Positions 7,965-16,252 of a stretch of DNA of 64,000 nt are shown here, piece after piece. The position numbers were made by a program, and so were the translations under genes. Each line of letters opens with the position of its first letter. Positions within the stretch are counted from its first letter, which is position 1. Below the pieces are notes generated by a model. The model was not told the origin of the DNA. It worked only from the letters and a program-made list of their open reading frames with translations, and searched no databases. The DNA comes from JBFFMO01 sp041390025 (GTDB taxonomy: Bacteria; Myxococcota_A; Bradymonadia; Bradymonadales; Bradymonadaceae), in assembly GCA_041390025.1 (NCBI GenBank), contig JAWKQR010000002.1:1-64000 (forward strand), in the 5' to 3' direction.

Positions 7965-10900
7965 GCTTCGGTCGGTTGACCAAAGCTCCCAAACCGCGCG
8001 TAGAGCGCCGGGATCACCACCATGTTCAACGCGGTGGACGTTCCCAACCCACACAAAATCACCATAGCCATGGGGGCTTGAATCTCGCTCCCCGGCTCCC
8101 CGAGCGCGAGGGCAAGGGGCAACAAGCCCAGCCCGGACGCCAACGCGGTCATCAAGATTGGAGCCAGACGCTCCAGTGCACCCAAGTGGACGGCCTGCGC
8201 CTGCGTCAAGCCATCCACACGATGCAGGTGTTGGATGTGGGTGACCATCATGATGCCGTTGCGTGTGGCCACACCAAACAGCGTGATGAAGCCGATCAAC
8301 GAGGCGATCGACACCGTGCCCCCTGCCAAATACACACCGACCACACCGCCGATCAACGACAAGGGGAGATTAACCAAGACCAGGACCGCGTCGCGCATGC
8401 TTCCAGCGCAACGGTCAGCAGCAACACGATGGTGGCCAACACAAACCCGCCGAGCAACGCAAGCCGCTTCGACGCGTCCTCGGCGCTCGAACTGACCGTC
8501 AAGCTCGACATGCACGCCCTCAGGCAATTTCAACGTCGTCAGCCGTGTGCGAATGTCGCCGACGACGCTCCCGACGTCCCGACCAGCCACGTTGCCGACG
8601 ACGACAATCTTGCGGCGTCCGTTCTCGCGCCCGATGCTGCTTGGGCCCGCTGTGCGCTCGATGGCGGCGACCGCGTGCAGCGGAATTCGCGCACCGGTGG
8701 GTGTTCCGATGCGTTTCTCACGGACGCCATCGAGGCTATCGAGCGCGTCGCGTTTGTACATCACCACCAGGTCGTACGCTGCGCTGCCTTCAAACACTTG
8801 CGAGACCACACGTCCTTGAAGTGCGGTCGCGACTTCATCGGCAACATGATGGACGGTCAGTCCGTACCGCGCCAAGTTTCGCCGGTCGAACCTCACCGAC
8901 ACAAATGGAACCAACGTCTGCTGTTCGAGCGCCACGTCGGCCGTGCCGTTGATTTGTTTAGCAGCGCCTCGATCCGACGTGCAGTGGTCTCCATGGTGTC
9001 GAGGTCGTGGCCAAAAACCTTCACCGCGATCGTCGCGCGACTGCCCGAGATGATGTGTTCGATGCGGTGTTCCAGCGGTTGCCCAATGATGATGCCCACG
9101 CCTTTCAGCTCGGCGGATCGGAGCGTAACGCTTCGAGGAAAACCCGCGCGGGCGCTCGGTGCGGCGCAGTTGAGCTTCGACCTCGGAGCTGTGCACCGGC
9201 TGGGCATGGTCGTCGTTGGGAGCTCGTCCTGTTCGCCGGGCTGTAGAGACAACCTCTGGGTGGGTCAGAAGGATCTGCTCGACCCGAATGCCCACCTTCT
9301 CCGATTCGGTCAGGGATGTGCCCGGCGGTGTCATCACACTGATCGTCAAGGCGCCTTCGTTGAACGCCGGCAAAAACGCCCGACCGGCTGAAACAAAACC
9401 AACGATCGCGGCCACAAACAACACCGTCGAGATGCCCGTAAGCATCTTCCAGCGCGGAAGCGTGGCGCTTAGGATCGGCTCAAACCAACGCTTCACCGTC
9501 TGCACAACTCGGGACTCCCGGTCGTGCGCGACGGCGCGGCTCGTGGGCAGCATCAAGGAACACAGCACCGGCGTCACGGTGAGCGCCACCAGCAGCGATG
9601 CTGCCAGAGAGACCACGTAGGCAAATCCGAGCGGCCGCAACATGCGTCCCTCGACACCATCGAGGAAAAACAACGGCAGAAACACCAGCACAATGATGAA
9701 GGTCGCGAACACGATAGACCGTCGAATCTCGCGGCTCGCCTCGAGCACCACCGAAACAGCCGTCGGTTTTGGGGCCGGACGTGCCGCCCACTCACGCAGG
9801 CGTCGCACCACATTTTCAACGTCGATGATCGCGTCGTCCACAAGAGCGCCCACCGCGATCGCCATGCCACCGAGTGTCATCGTGTTGATGGTCACATCCT
9901 GCAAACGCAGTGCGAGCACAGCGACGAGCAACGACAAGGGAATCGCCAACGCGGTGATGAGCGTGGCGCGCCCGCTCGCGAGGAAGAGCAGAACAATCAA
10001 AATTACAAGCAGCGACCCATCACGCAGGGCTTCGGTCACGTTGGACACCGACACGTCAATGAAGTCAGCCTGCCGAAAGAGGCTAGGGTGAAGGGTCATT
10101 CCCGGCGGAAGTCCGCGCCCAAGGTCTTCGACTAGGCGTTCGATCTCTTTGGTCTGCTCGATGGTGTTGACGTTGGGTTGTTTTCGAATGCCGATCAACA
10201 CCCCTCGCTGTCCATTGATGCCGCCCTCGCCGCGCTTGAGGCCCGGGCCGATGCCGACGTCGGCGACGTCTGAGACGCGAATCGGCAGTCCATCGCGCAA
10301 CGCAACCAAGCTGCCGGCAATGTCACCAAGGTTCTCGACCCTGCCAACCCCGATGAGCTGGTGCTCCGTGCCGCCTTCGACCAGAAAACCCGCAGGCATG
10401 TTTTCGTTCGCACGCTCCAGCGCCTGCGCGACGTCCTCTGCGGTCAGGTCGTAAGCATCAAGCCGTCGCGGGTCCAGCTCGACCTGGTACTGACGTTCTT
10501 CGCCTCCAATCGTGATGACCTGCGCGACGCCGGGAACCGCCCGTAGACGCCGCGCGATGTTCCACTCCGCGGTTGTGCGTAGGTTCATCAGATCGATGCT
10601 TTCTTCGCCCGTCAGGCCGATGAACAGGATGTCGCCCATGACCGACGTCATCGGCCCGATGATGGGTGGCTCCGCTTCGCGCGGCAACGACTGGGAAACG
10701 GTTTGAAGTCGCTCCGCGACGACCTGCCGTGCGACGTGCACGTCAACGTCCCACTCAAAGTCGACGTTGACGATCGACAGCCCTTCACTTGTGCTCGACC
10801 GCACCCGTCGCACCCCCGACGCACCGTTTAGCGCCGATTCGATCGGAAATGTGATCGACTGTTCGATGTCCTGCGGCGCCATGCCGTGCGCCTCAGCCAA

Positions 10901-11047
10901 CACCGTTACTGTAGGCGCCGTGAGGTCGGGAAAGACGTCAATCGGTGCTTTTGACGCTTCCCAGATGCCGTAGACAAGGACAAACGCCGCCATCGCCAGC
11001 ACGCTGAGCCGATTGCGCAATGACCAAACCAGAATACTGTCAATCAT
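7961..11047 (-). CDS. Heavy-metal RND efflux transporter (CzcA/CusA family), internal frame-shifted segments
   Basis: The inner-membrane pump of a heavy-metal RND tripartite system, about 1028 codons. Family landmarks include the start MIDSILVWSLRNRLSVLAMA, APIDVFPDLTAPTVTVL, the TM4 region GGMAIAVGALVDDAIIDVEN with charged proton-relay residues, and a C-terminal GFITLFGVATRNGIMMVTH. ATG 11047 is preferred over the upstream TTG because AGGA lies 6 bases before it. Two stretches are out of frame yet compensated: about 9245-8950, where another frame reads GIIIGQPLEHRIEHIISGS, and about 8490-8395. They look like paired indels. Substrate metal is not determinable; the adaptor's His-rich ends suggest a divalent cation. 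Confidence 0.85.
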   Translation of the reverse strand: MIDSILVWSLRNRLSVLAMAAFVLVYGIWEASKAPIDVFPDLTAPTVTVLAEAHGMAPQDIEQSITFPIESALNGASGVRRVRSSTSEGLSIVNVDFEWDVDVHVARQVVAERLQTVSQSLPREAEPPIIGPMTSVMGDILFIGLTGEESIDLMNLRTTAEWNIARRLRAVPGVAQVITIGGEERQYQVELDPRRLDAYDLTAEDVAQALERANENMPAGFLVEGGTEHQLIGVGRVENLGDIAGSLVALRDGLPIRVSDVADVGIGPGLKRGEGGINGQRGVLIGIRKQPNVNTIEQTKEIERLVEDLGRGLPPGMTLHPSLFRQADFIDVSVSNVTEALRDGSLLVILIVLLFLASGRATLITALAIPLSLLVAVLALRLQDVTINTMTLGGMAIAVGALVDDAIIDVENVVRRLREWAARPAPKPTAVSVVLEASREIRRSIVFATFIIVLVFLPLFFLDGVEGRMLRPLGFAYVVSLAASLLVALTVTPVLCSLMLPTSRAVAHDRESRVVQTVKRWFEPILSATLPRWKMLTGISTVLFVAAIVGFVSAGRAFLPAFNEGALTISVMTPPGTSLTESEKVGIRVEQILLTHPEVVSTARRTGRAPNDDHAQPVHSSEVEAQLRRTERPRGFSSKRYAPIRRAERRGHHHWATAGTPHRTHHLGQSRDDRGEGFWPRPRHHGDHCTSDRGAAKQINGTADVALEQQTLVPFVSVRFDRRNLARYGLTVHHVADEVATALQGRVVSQVFEGSAAYDLVVMYKRDALDSLDGVREKRIGTPTGARIPLHAVAAIERTAGPSSIGRENGRRKIVVVGNVAGRDVGSVVGDIRTRLTTLKLPEGVHVELDGQFERRGRVEAACVARRVCVGHHRVAADRCAGSMRDAVLVLVNLPLSLIGGVVGVYLAGGTVSIASLIGFITLFGVATRNGIMMVTHIQHLHRVDGLTQAQAVHLGALERLAPILMTALASGLGLLPLALALGEPGSEIQAPMAMVILCGLGTSTALNMVVIPALYARFGSFGQPTEA

Positions 11048-11055
11048 TGCCAATC

Positions 11056-12618
11056 CTAATGTGCGTGGCCGTGGCCAACTTCTTGGTCACCCAGCGAGGC
11101 CAGACGCACGGTGTACGCTCCTTGGGTGACCACAAACTCGTGCTTTTGCACGCCGGATTTTATCTCGACGAAGTCCCCGTCTCGGGTTCCAACTTCAATC
11201 GCCCGGCGCTCAAACGATTCACCGGTTTTCATGACGTACGCCACGTGAACGCCGTTCTCGATGACCACCGCAGTGGCAGGAATGGCGAGCGTTTTTCGCG
11301 AGGGACCGTCGACCACATTGACGTTCGCGAACATCCCCGGTTTCAACGCGCCGTCGGGGTTGTTGACCGTGACCACCAGCGGAAGCGTTCGGGAATGCGA
11401 GTCCAACATGCCCCCTGTGGCGACCTCCTGGTTTGTGGGTTCAAACGTCTGCTCGAACCCTTCCACCGTGAACCAAACCCCGGTGACGTCACCCAAGCGC
11501 GAGACGTGCGCCTCGGGCACATCAACCACCAGCCAAATCGGGTCGGGGTCTACGATTTGGAAAAGGGATTGGCCCGACTCGACAAAAAGCCCCGCCGGCA
11601 CATCGATTGCGACGATGATGCCGTCGATGGGGGCGGTCAGTGGGATGGAGCCAGCGGCTTTTCGTCCGCTCGTGGAAACCCCTTTTGCCTGGCGTGAACG
11701 CTGGTTTGCGGCATTGAGGCTCGCGCGGGCCTGCTCGAGCGTGAACTGAGCATCGGTGAGTCGTCGCGCGGGAACCACGCCATCACGCACCAAACCCTCA
11801 AGCCGTTTGACCTCGCTCTCGGCTTGGCGCACCCGCACCTGACTGTCCGAGACCGCAAAATCCAAGCTGGCAAAGTCGCCTTGGTCCGACAGCGCAGGTA
11901 CCAACCACGCCAAAGTGTCCCCGCGCGAAACGCGCTGGCCGAGCTTGGGCATCGTTTCAGCGAAAACACGGCCGGCCGTGGTTGCGTTGACGACACCCAC
12001 TCCGCCCATCCGCGGACGCAGGGTGCCGTACGCCTCAAAGGAGGGGCGAACTTCACGCTCCTCAACTTCAGCGAGGCGGAAATCTGACACCCATTGCTGC
12101 TCAAGTGAGAATGCGATGCCTCCCGCTTGCTCCCCGTCCTCATCGGCGTGCTCATGGTGCCCGTGGTCGTCTTCGCCGTGGCCATGACCGGGTTCGTCGG
12201 TTGGGGAGGAAACGTGAATCTGTCTTGAGTGTCGAACGTCACCAAAACGTACGTCGATCCGGGCTTCACCGGCTGCGTTGGGTGTGACCAACGCGCGATA
12301 GATGCCGGGCTGAACGCGTTCTACGGGCGCCGCTTGCGCTTGACCGTCCGTCACCCAGTCGACCCGTAAATCCGCCGTGATCGGACGCCACGTTCCAGTG
12401 TCCGTGAGATGGATCAAGATTTCGGTGCGTTGGCCGACCCTCGCCGGTGCCCACTCCGCATAAATCTGCGAGACCGGTCCGACATGCGTCCATTTTAGGG
12501 TCTCCTCGGAGGCCTCATGGGTATCTTCCCCATGGGAATGCCCATGATCATCGTGGGCGTCGGCCGGGCCACGTTCACACGCGGCAAGCAGGATCATCAA
12601 GGCGGCAAGAAATCTCAT
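11056..12618 (-). CDS. His-rich RND periplasmic adaptor lipoprotein (CzcB/CusB type)
   Basis: A membrane-fusion protein of 520 residues with lipobox LLAAC. It carries three His/Asp/Glu-rich patches: HDDHGHSHGEDTHE just after the signal, GHGHGEDDHGHHEHADEDGE near residue 165, and the terminal GHGHAH. Between them come a CzcB-like N-terminal beta domain, the paired lipoyl/hairpin segments (TAGRVFAETMPKLGQRVSRG and TAPIDGIIVAIDVPAGLFVE) and an alpha-helical hairpin. It links pump to outer-membrane channel. The His patches probably bind the exported metal or act as a sensor. The ATG at 12618 overlaps the upstream stop (ATGA). Confidence 0.88.
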   Translation of the reverse strand: MRFLAALMILLAACERGPADAHDDHGHSHGEDTHEASEETLKWTHVGPVSQIYAEWAPARVGQRTEILIHLTDTGTWRPITADLRVDWVTDGQAQAAPVERVQPGIYRALVTPNAAGEARIDVRFGDVRHSRQIHVSSPTDEPGHGHGEDDHGHHEHADEDGEQAGGIAFSLEQQWVSDFRLAEVEEREVRPSFEAYGTLRPRMGGVGVVNATTAGRVFAETMPKLGQRVSRGDTLAWLVPALSDQGDFASLDFAVSDSQVRVRQAESEVKRLEGLVRDGVVPARRLTDAQFTLEQARASLNAANQRSRQAKGVSTSGRKAAGSIPLTAPIDGIIVAIDVPAGLFVESGQSLFQIVDPDPIWLVVDVPEAHVSRLGDVTGVWFTVEGFEQTFEPTNQEVATGGMLDSHSRTLPLVVTVNNPDGALKPGMFANVNVVDGPSRKTLAIPATAVVIENGVHVAYVMKTGESFERRAIEVGTRDGDFVEIKSGVQKHEFVVTQGAYTVRLASLGDQEVGHGHAH

Positions 12619-13811
12619 GTGTTGTCTCCAGTCCAACGCGACAGTTCGAGCGAGACCGACGATGCGTGATGCTCGGCCTCCAGTGCTGACATTTGGTCCT
12701 CAAGCGCGGCCGCGTCGGCGCTCAACCATTCCACAAGTGTGAGCTCCCCAGCCTCGTAACCCGTTCGTGCCCGAGCGCGCAGCGTCTCGCTCAAGGCGGC
12801 CGCCGCAAGGCGTTCTTGTTTTGCAACCACGGCCGCTTCGCATGCGTGTTTCAGCCCAGTTAACCGAGCCTCGCGTTGCCGTTGAAAGATTGCCTGGCGT
12901 GTTTGCACCGCAGCCCCGCGCGCCTCGGCCGCGTCACGACGCAGGTCATTGCCGCTCCAAAGCGGCAGCGCGACCTCCAAACCGATGACAAACCCTTGCA
13001 ACAATTGGTCGCCGGATTCGTAGGTCGACGTCTGCGCTGCGCGCCATCCCGCCTCGACGCTGATGGCCGGCAACCATTCGGATTCAACGACGGCTTGATG
13101 CGCTTGGGCGGCGGCTGCTTCACGCCGAAACACCTCGTCTTCCAACGGGGCATCCAAATCCGATGAGCAGGTCGCGCGAAACTCGTCGTGCACGCCTTGC
13201 GAAAAGTCCAAAGGCGCCAAGCCGGACAGATGCGCAAGGCGTGTTCGGAGGGCGACCTGACTTGCCTTGACATCCAAATCGAGCTTGCGGCGTTCGCGCT
13301 CGATCCACTCCAATTCAAACGCGGAGGCGTCGCCCGCGGTAACCCTGGACTGCACAAGTTGCGTCGCATCGCTCATCAAATTTAGACGCATCGCCAGAAG
13401 CTCCCCGCGTCGCGCCTCAAGCAGCGCATCAAGATACAGCTGCAAAGCGGTGAACATCAGATCGCGTTGCTGCACCTGAGCCGACGCTTCGAGCGACTTC
13501 GCGTCGGCATCCCCGGCCAACTTCTGCGCACTCGGGGTACCGGTGAGTGGGAACGTTTGTCGCACGCCGAGCGTCCACTCGAGGTCATCGCCGAGTCGAT
13601 CGACGTTTGCCAATACGACCGGATCGTCCCAACGCGCCTTAGCCTGCCCGTCGCGCTGAACCGCCACGATGTCATCTTTGGCGCTGGCCACCGCATCGGC
13701 TTGCTCAGCCACTGCCGCCCTAACGTGAGCCAACGTGACGGGCTGTGCCAAAGCGTCGCCCGTGACAAAGGTCCACACGAATGCGACCAGAAAAGCACTA
13801 CGATTGGTCAT
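12615..13811 (-). CDS. TolC-family outer-membrane efflux protein (CzcC/CusC type)
   Basis: A 398-residue protein with a signal peptide (MTNRSAFLVAFVWTFVTGDA) and the long heptad-like helices of outer-membrane factors, including a first repeat (VTLAHVRAAVAEQADAVASA) and a second near WLPAISVEAGWRAAQTST. It is the exit duct of the RND system encoded just downstream. The ATG at 13811 lacks a clear Shine-Dalgarno; instead an AACTACTA half-site identical to one arm of the operon operator overlaps it. Its stop overlaps the adaptor start by 4 bases. Confidence 0.85.
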   Translation of the reverse strand: MTNRSAFLVAFVWTFVTGDALAQPVTLAHVRAAVAEQADAVASAKDDIVAVQRDGQAKARWDDPVVLANVDRLGDDLEWTLGVRQTFPLTGTPSAQKLAGDADAKSLEASAQVQQRDLMFTALQLYLDALLEARRGELLAMRLNLMSDATQLVQSRVTAGDASAFELEWIERERRKLDLDVKASQVALRTRLAHLSGLAPLDFSQGVHDEFRATCSSDLDAPLEDEVFRREAAAAQAHQAVVESEWLPAISVEAGWRAAQTSTYESGDQLLQGFVIGLEVALPLWSGNDLRRDAAEARGAAVQTRQAIFQRQREARLTGLKHACEAAVVAKQERLAAAALSETLRARARTGYEAGELTLVEWLSADAAALEDQMSALEAEHHASSVSLELSRWTGDNT

Positions 13812-13818
13812 AGTAGTT
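13793..13818. promoter_or_regulatory. Candidate second BlaI-type operator at the tolC-like start
   Basis: The arms are AAGCACTA (13793-13800) and TAGTAGTT (13811-13818), separated by 10 bases. The second arm is identical to that of the dyad at 15212-15234, while the first matches at 6 of 8 positions. On the minus strand GAAACTACTA followed by TGAC is shared with the upstream operator, apart from one inserted A. It overlaps the start codon of the tolC-like gene. This may be a second binding site for the BlaI-type repressor, or a chance half-site. Confidence 0.35.
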
Positions 13819-13832
13819 TCTCACAAAAAAAA

Positions 13833-14783
13833 TCAACTCAGCACCCAATGCAGAACCTGTTCGGAGAGACGATGTGTTACGTCGAGCAAATGGTGCACCG
13901 GGACTTGCGCGGCGAGCGCAAACGTCAGCAGCGCGGCCAAGATGCGGTGGTTGTATGTGGGCTGGATGGTGGGCAATGTGTCGTGGATCAAAACGGCGAT
14001 GCGAAGCTGCATTGTCTCGAGCGTGCTGACCAATCCAATCTCGCACAGGTGGGGCTTCGAGCTCAGGCGCGCGATTCTCAAGATCGCTTCCGCGAGGTCA
14101 AACCGGTCGCCTTGCACCGCCGCCGCAAGGTCGCACTGAAGTTCGCGTCCCAGCTCCCAGCGCGCCAAGAACGGTCGCAGAAGAAAACCAACAGGATTGA
14201 GTGCAAGCGCGCCGACGGCAAGCCACCGTCGCAGGGGGTCAAAGGCACGAACATGCTCCGCTTCGTGCAACAATGCCATGTGGAGCTGGGCCGAAGACAG
14301 CGTGTCGACCGCATCGTGACGCACCGCAACCCATGTTCGGAACAGGCCACGCGCTGAAACTGGCGCACCGGCGTCGTGAACCTCATACACGCGAACGTGC
14401 CGCAGCAGGGGAGTGTCAAAGTGCATTCGGCCGAGGCGTGCTGAGCGTTTGTGCGTGCGACCAAACCACCAAACCAACGGCAGCAGCACCAGCGCCGAAA
14501 GCCAGACCGCTTCGGCGCACCCACCTTCGGCGTGCGGCGTCATGCAAGCCTCAAGCGCGTGGTGGCCATCGATCTGGTGCAGCGCGTCGACCGTCCACCA
14601 CGTCAGTCCGAGCAGCGTCGGTGACACAATCGCCAACCACACCCACGACGCACCCCAGGCATGGCCACTGATGTGAGACGCCGCAGCGCGGCGCAAGAGC
14701 CCGTACGCGATCAGCGTCAACGACGGTATGACCGCGAAATACAGCAGAGCGACTGCAGCAATGGGGTAGACCCACTCACTCAC
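13833..14783 (-). CDS. BlaR1/MecR1-type M56 peptidase membrane protein
   Basis: A 316-residue protein with several N-terminal transmembrane helices (YPIAAVALLYFAVIPSLTLI, then two more to about residue 105) and a cytoplasmic-side zinc-peptidase motif HEAEH at 173-177 (HExxH). A further helix near the C-terminus (ILAALLTFALAAQV) completes an M56-like core. It lacks the C-terminal penicillin-sensor domain of BlaR1. In known systems M56 peptidases relieve repression by a BlaI-type repressor after sensing a signal. It overlaps the repressor gene by 4 bases. Inferred role: transmembrane sensor/protease that inactivates the BlaI-type repressor when metal rises. Confidence 0.8.
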   Translation of the reverse strand: MSEWVYPIAAVALLYFAVIPSLTLIAYGLLRRAAASHISGHAWGASWVWLAIVSPTLLGLTWWTVDALHQIDGHHALEACMTPHAEGGCAEAVWLSALVLLPLVWWFGRTHKRSARLGRMHFDTPLLRHVRVYEVHDAGAPVSARGLFRTWVAVRHDAVDTLSSAQLHMALLHEAEHVRAFDPLRRWLAVGALALNPVGFLLRPFLARWELGRELQCDLAAAVQGDRFDLAEAILRIARLSSKPHLCEIGLVSTLETMQLRIAVLIHDTLPTIQPTYNHRILAALLTFALAAQVPVHHLLDVTHRLSEQVLHWVLS

Positions 14784-15202
14784 TTGAGCTCCTGCTTGCG
14801 TCGTAAAATCAGCTGTTCGAGGCGGTCCAACGTCTCCGCGTCGGCGTCGCCCAAAGAATCGACCAGGTAGCTCACAGCCTCGTCACGCGCGACCGCGGGC
14901 AAGCGGTCCAACACCTCGCGCGTCATCGCGCGCAGGAATTCATCACGCGTGAGCACCGGCGAATACAGGTAGCGTTTCCCATCCTTGCGCCTCGCCAGAA
15001 GCTCCTTGTCAAACAGACGAGAAACCGTGGTCATCACCGTGGTGTAGGCGATGTCTCGCTCACTCGCCAAGACCTCGTGGACTTGCGAAACCGCAAACTC
15101 GTCCCACCGTCGGCCCCAAACGACTTCCATGATGTCGGCCTCAAGGTCGAACAGGGCTGCCCGAAGGCCTGTTGCGTCTGGACGGATAAGGTAATGCGAC
15201 AC
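14780..15202 (-). CDS. BlaI/MecI/CopY-family transcriptional repressor
   Basis: A 140-residue winged-helix protein. LEADIMEVVWGRRWDEFAVS and YTTVMTTVSRLFDKELLARR are the family's helix-turn-helix and wing region (usual pattern LExxIMxxLW ... YTTVxTxLxRLxxKG). I chose GTG at 15202, giving SHYLIRPDATG, because GGAG lies 5 bases upstream at 15208-15211. An ATG at 15226 would fall inside the operator dyad and add a valine-rich tail foreign to the family. It is the first gene of the metal-efflux operon and is probably autoregulated. CopY-type members respond to metal directly and BlaI-type members to proteolysis; the adjacent M56 gene favours the latter. Confidence 0.88.
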   Translation of the reverse strand: MSHYLIRPDATGLRAALFDLEADIMEVVWGRRWDEFAVSQVHEVLASERDIAYTTVMTTVSRLFDKELLARRKDGKRYLYSPVLTRDEFLRAMTREVLDRLPAVARDEAVSYLVDSLGDADAETLDRLEQLILRRKQELK

Positions 15203-15211
15203 GGCGACTCC

Positions 15212-15234
15212 AACTACTACCGTCATTAGTAGTT
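15212..15234. promoter_or_regulatory. Operator dyad upstream of the BlaI-type repressor
   Basis: A perfect inverted repeat: AACTACTA (15212-15219), 7-base spacer, TAGTAGTT (15227-15234). It lies directly before the GGAG ribosome-binding site of the repressor gene. The arms resemble the ACTACA/TGTAGT half-sites known for BlaI, MecI and CopY repressors. It is the natural autoregulatory operator for the whole minus-strand efflux operon. Confidence 0.75.
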
Positions 15235-15253
15235 TCAGATCGTGCGACGAATG

Positions 15254-16252
15254 TCAACAGGACCAAGCGACGATCCAAATCTGATGGCTGTGCGCAAGCG
15301 TGGCGGCGACAAAATCGCGATTGCAAGCGACGGTCATCGCGTTCGCGATGTTTGGGAAGTGGCGTTTGGTGCCAAACGCGCTCACCGTGCCATCCGGAGC
15401 GTACTCGAACGGAGAAGGCGTCGCTTCGAAACCTCGCTCCGCGGCCCGCTCAAGGGTGGCTCCAAACGCGTCGGCTGACACCAAAAAGCAGCCAAGGCTG
15501 TCCCTCGCAAACACCTGTCCGGAGCTCGTGAACACTTCGGGCGGTTCGACAAAAGGTTGTCCAAACCCCCGAAATCCGCCCGTGACGTGCACGCACTCGA
15601 GCTTGGCGTCGTCACGAGAACCGGGTCTGAGGAACGCGTGCCGAAGCTGTTGGCGAAGCACTTCTTTGGGCGTCGAGTCGTCGGGCGACAGGCGAAGCGT
15701 GATCTTTGCGAGCGGGGGCTCAAGGTTTTCCCATGTTTGGATCGCAGACGCCCGGAAGTGCGCCAAACCACTGCTCCAGGCGGCCACCTTACCCGCGTCC
15801 AAAAATGCCGAGAGTGTCGGCTGAAACGATGCGACGTGTGCCATGGTCGAAAACCACTTCTGCGCCACAACGTCTGGGCGACCGCTGAGATGGTGCGCGG
15901 CATTCGAGAGCGCCGCCACCACCGCTCGCGGCTCCCGCGCGACCAGCGACGGCACCAAGACCAACAGCTGCGTCCACGCGCGCCCAACATGGGGACTGCG
16001 TGCTCTTGGTCCCAGCAGACCCCGCTGCGTCAAGGTCAACGCAAGCTCGTAAAGGGTCAAAGCACATGCGTTCGTGTCTTCGCCCGCATCTGCGATGGAC
16101 TGGACCACCGGCGAGACCACCTCGGACAGCACGCGATAGAAGTCGTCCGCGTTCAGTGTGCGGTCCAGGCCACGTCGAGCGGCAAACATCGCATTCAGCG
16201 TTCCGCGATGTGCGGCAAGCTCGCGCGCGAGCGCTTCCCCTACGTTCGCCAT
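15254..16252 (-). CDS. Uncharacterised partner protein of the MoxR ATPase
   Basis: A 332-residue protein starting MANVGEALARELAAHRG, overlapping the MoxR-type gene end by 13 bases. No domain is recognised. It is largely helical in its first half (ALTLYELALTLTQRGLLGPR, HVGRAWTQLLVLVPSLVARE), has no signal peptide, and its second half has mixed beta-like segments (GGFRGFGQPFVEPPEVFTSS). MoxR ATPases normally work with a VWA-domain protein on a substrate; no MIDAS motif (DxSxS) is visible here, so it may be a substrate-side or adaptor protein instead. The function is unknown. Confidence 0.6.
   Translation of the reverse strand: MANVGEALARELAAHRGTLNAMFAARRGLDRTLNADDFYRVLSEVVSPVVQSIADAGEDTNACALTLYELALTLTQRGLLGPRARSPHVGRAWTQLLVLVPSLVAREPRAVVAALSNAAHHLSGRPDVVAQKWFSTMAHVASFQPTLSAFLDAGKVAAWSSGLAHFRASAIQTWENLEPPLAKITLRLSPDDSTPKEVLRQQLRHAFLRPGSRDDAKLECVHVTGGFRGFGQPFVEPPEVFTSSGQVFARDSLGCFLVSADAFGATLERAAERGFEATPSPFEYAPDGTVSAFGTKRHFPNIANAMTVACNRDFVAATLAHSHQIWIVAWSC

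Noticed and set aside
7961..15234. Beta-lactam resistance locus because of BlaI/BlaR1-type genes
   Set aside because: No beta-lactamase or penicillin-sensor domain is present; the operon encodes heavy-metal RND efflux.
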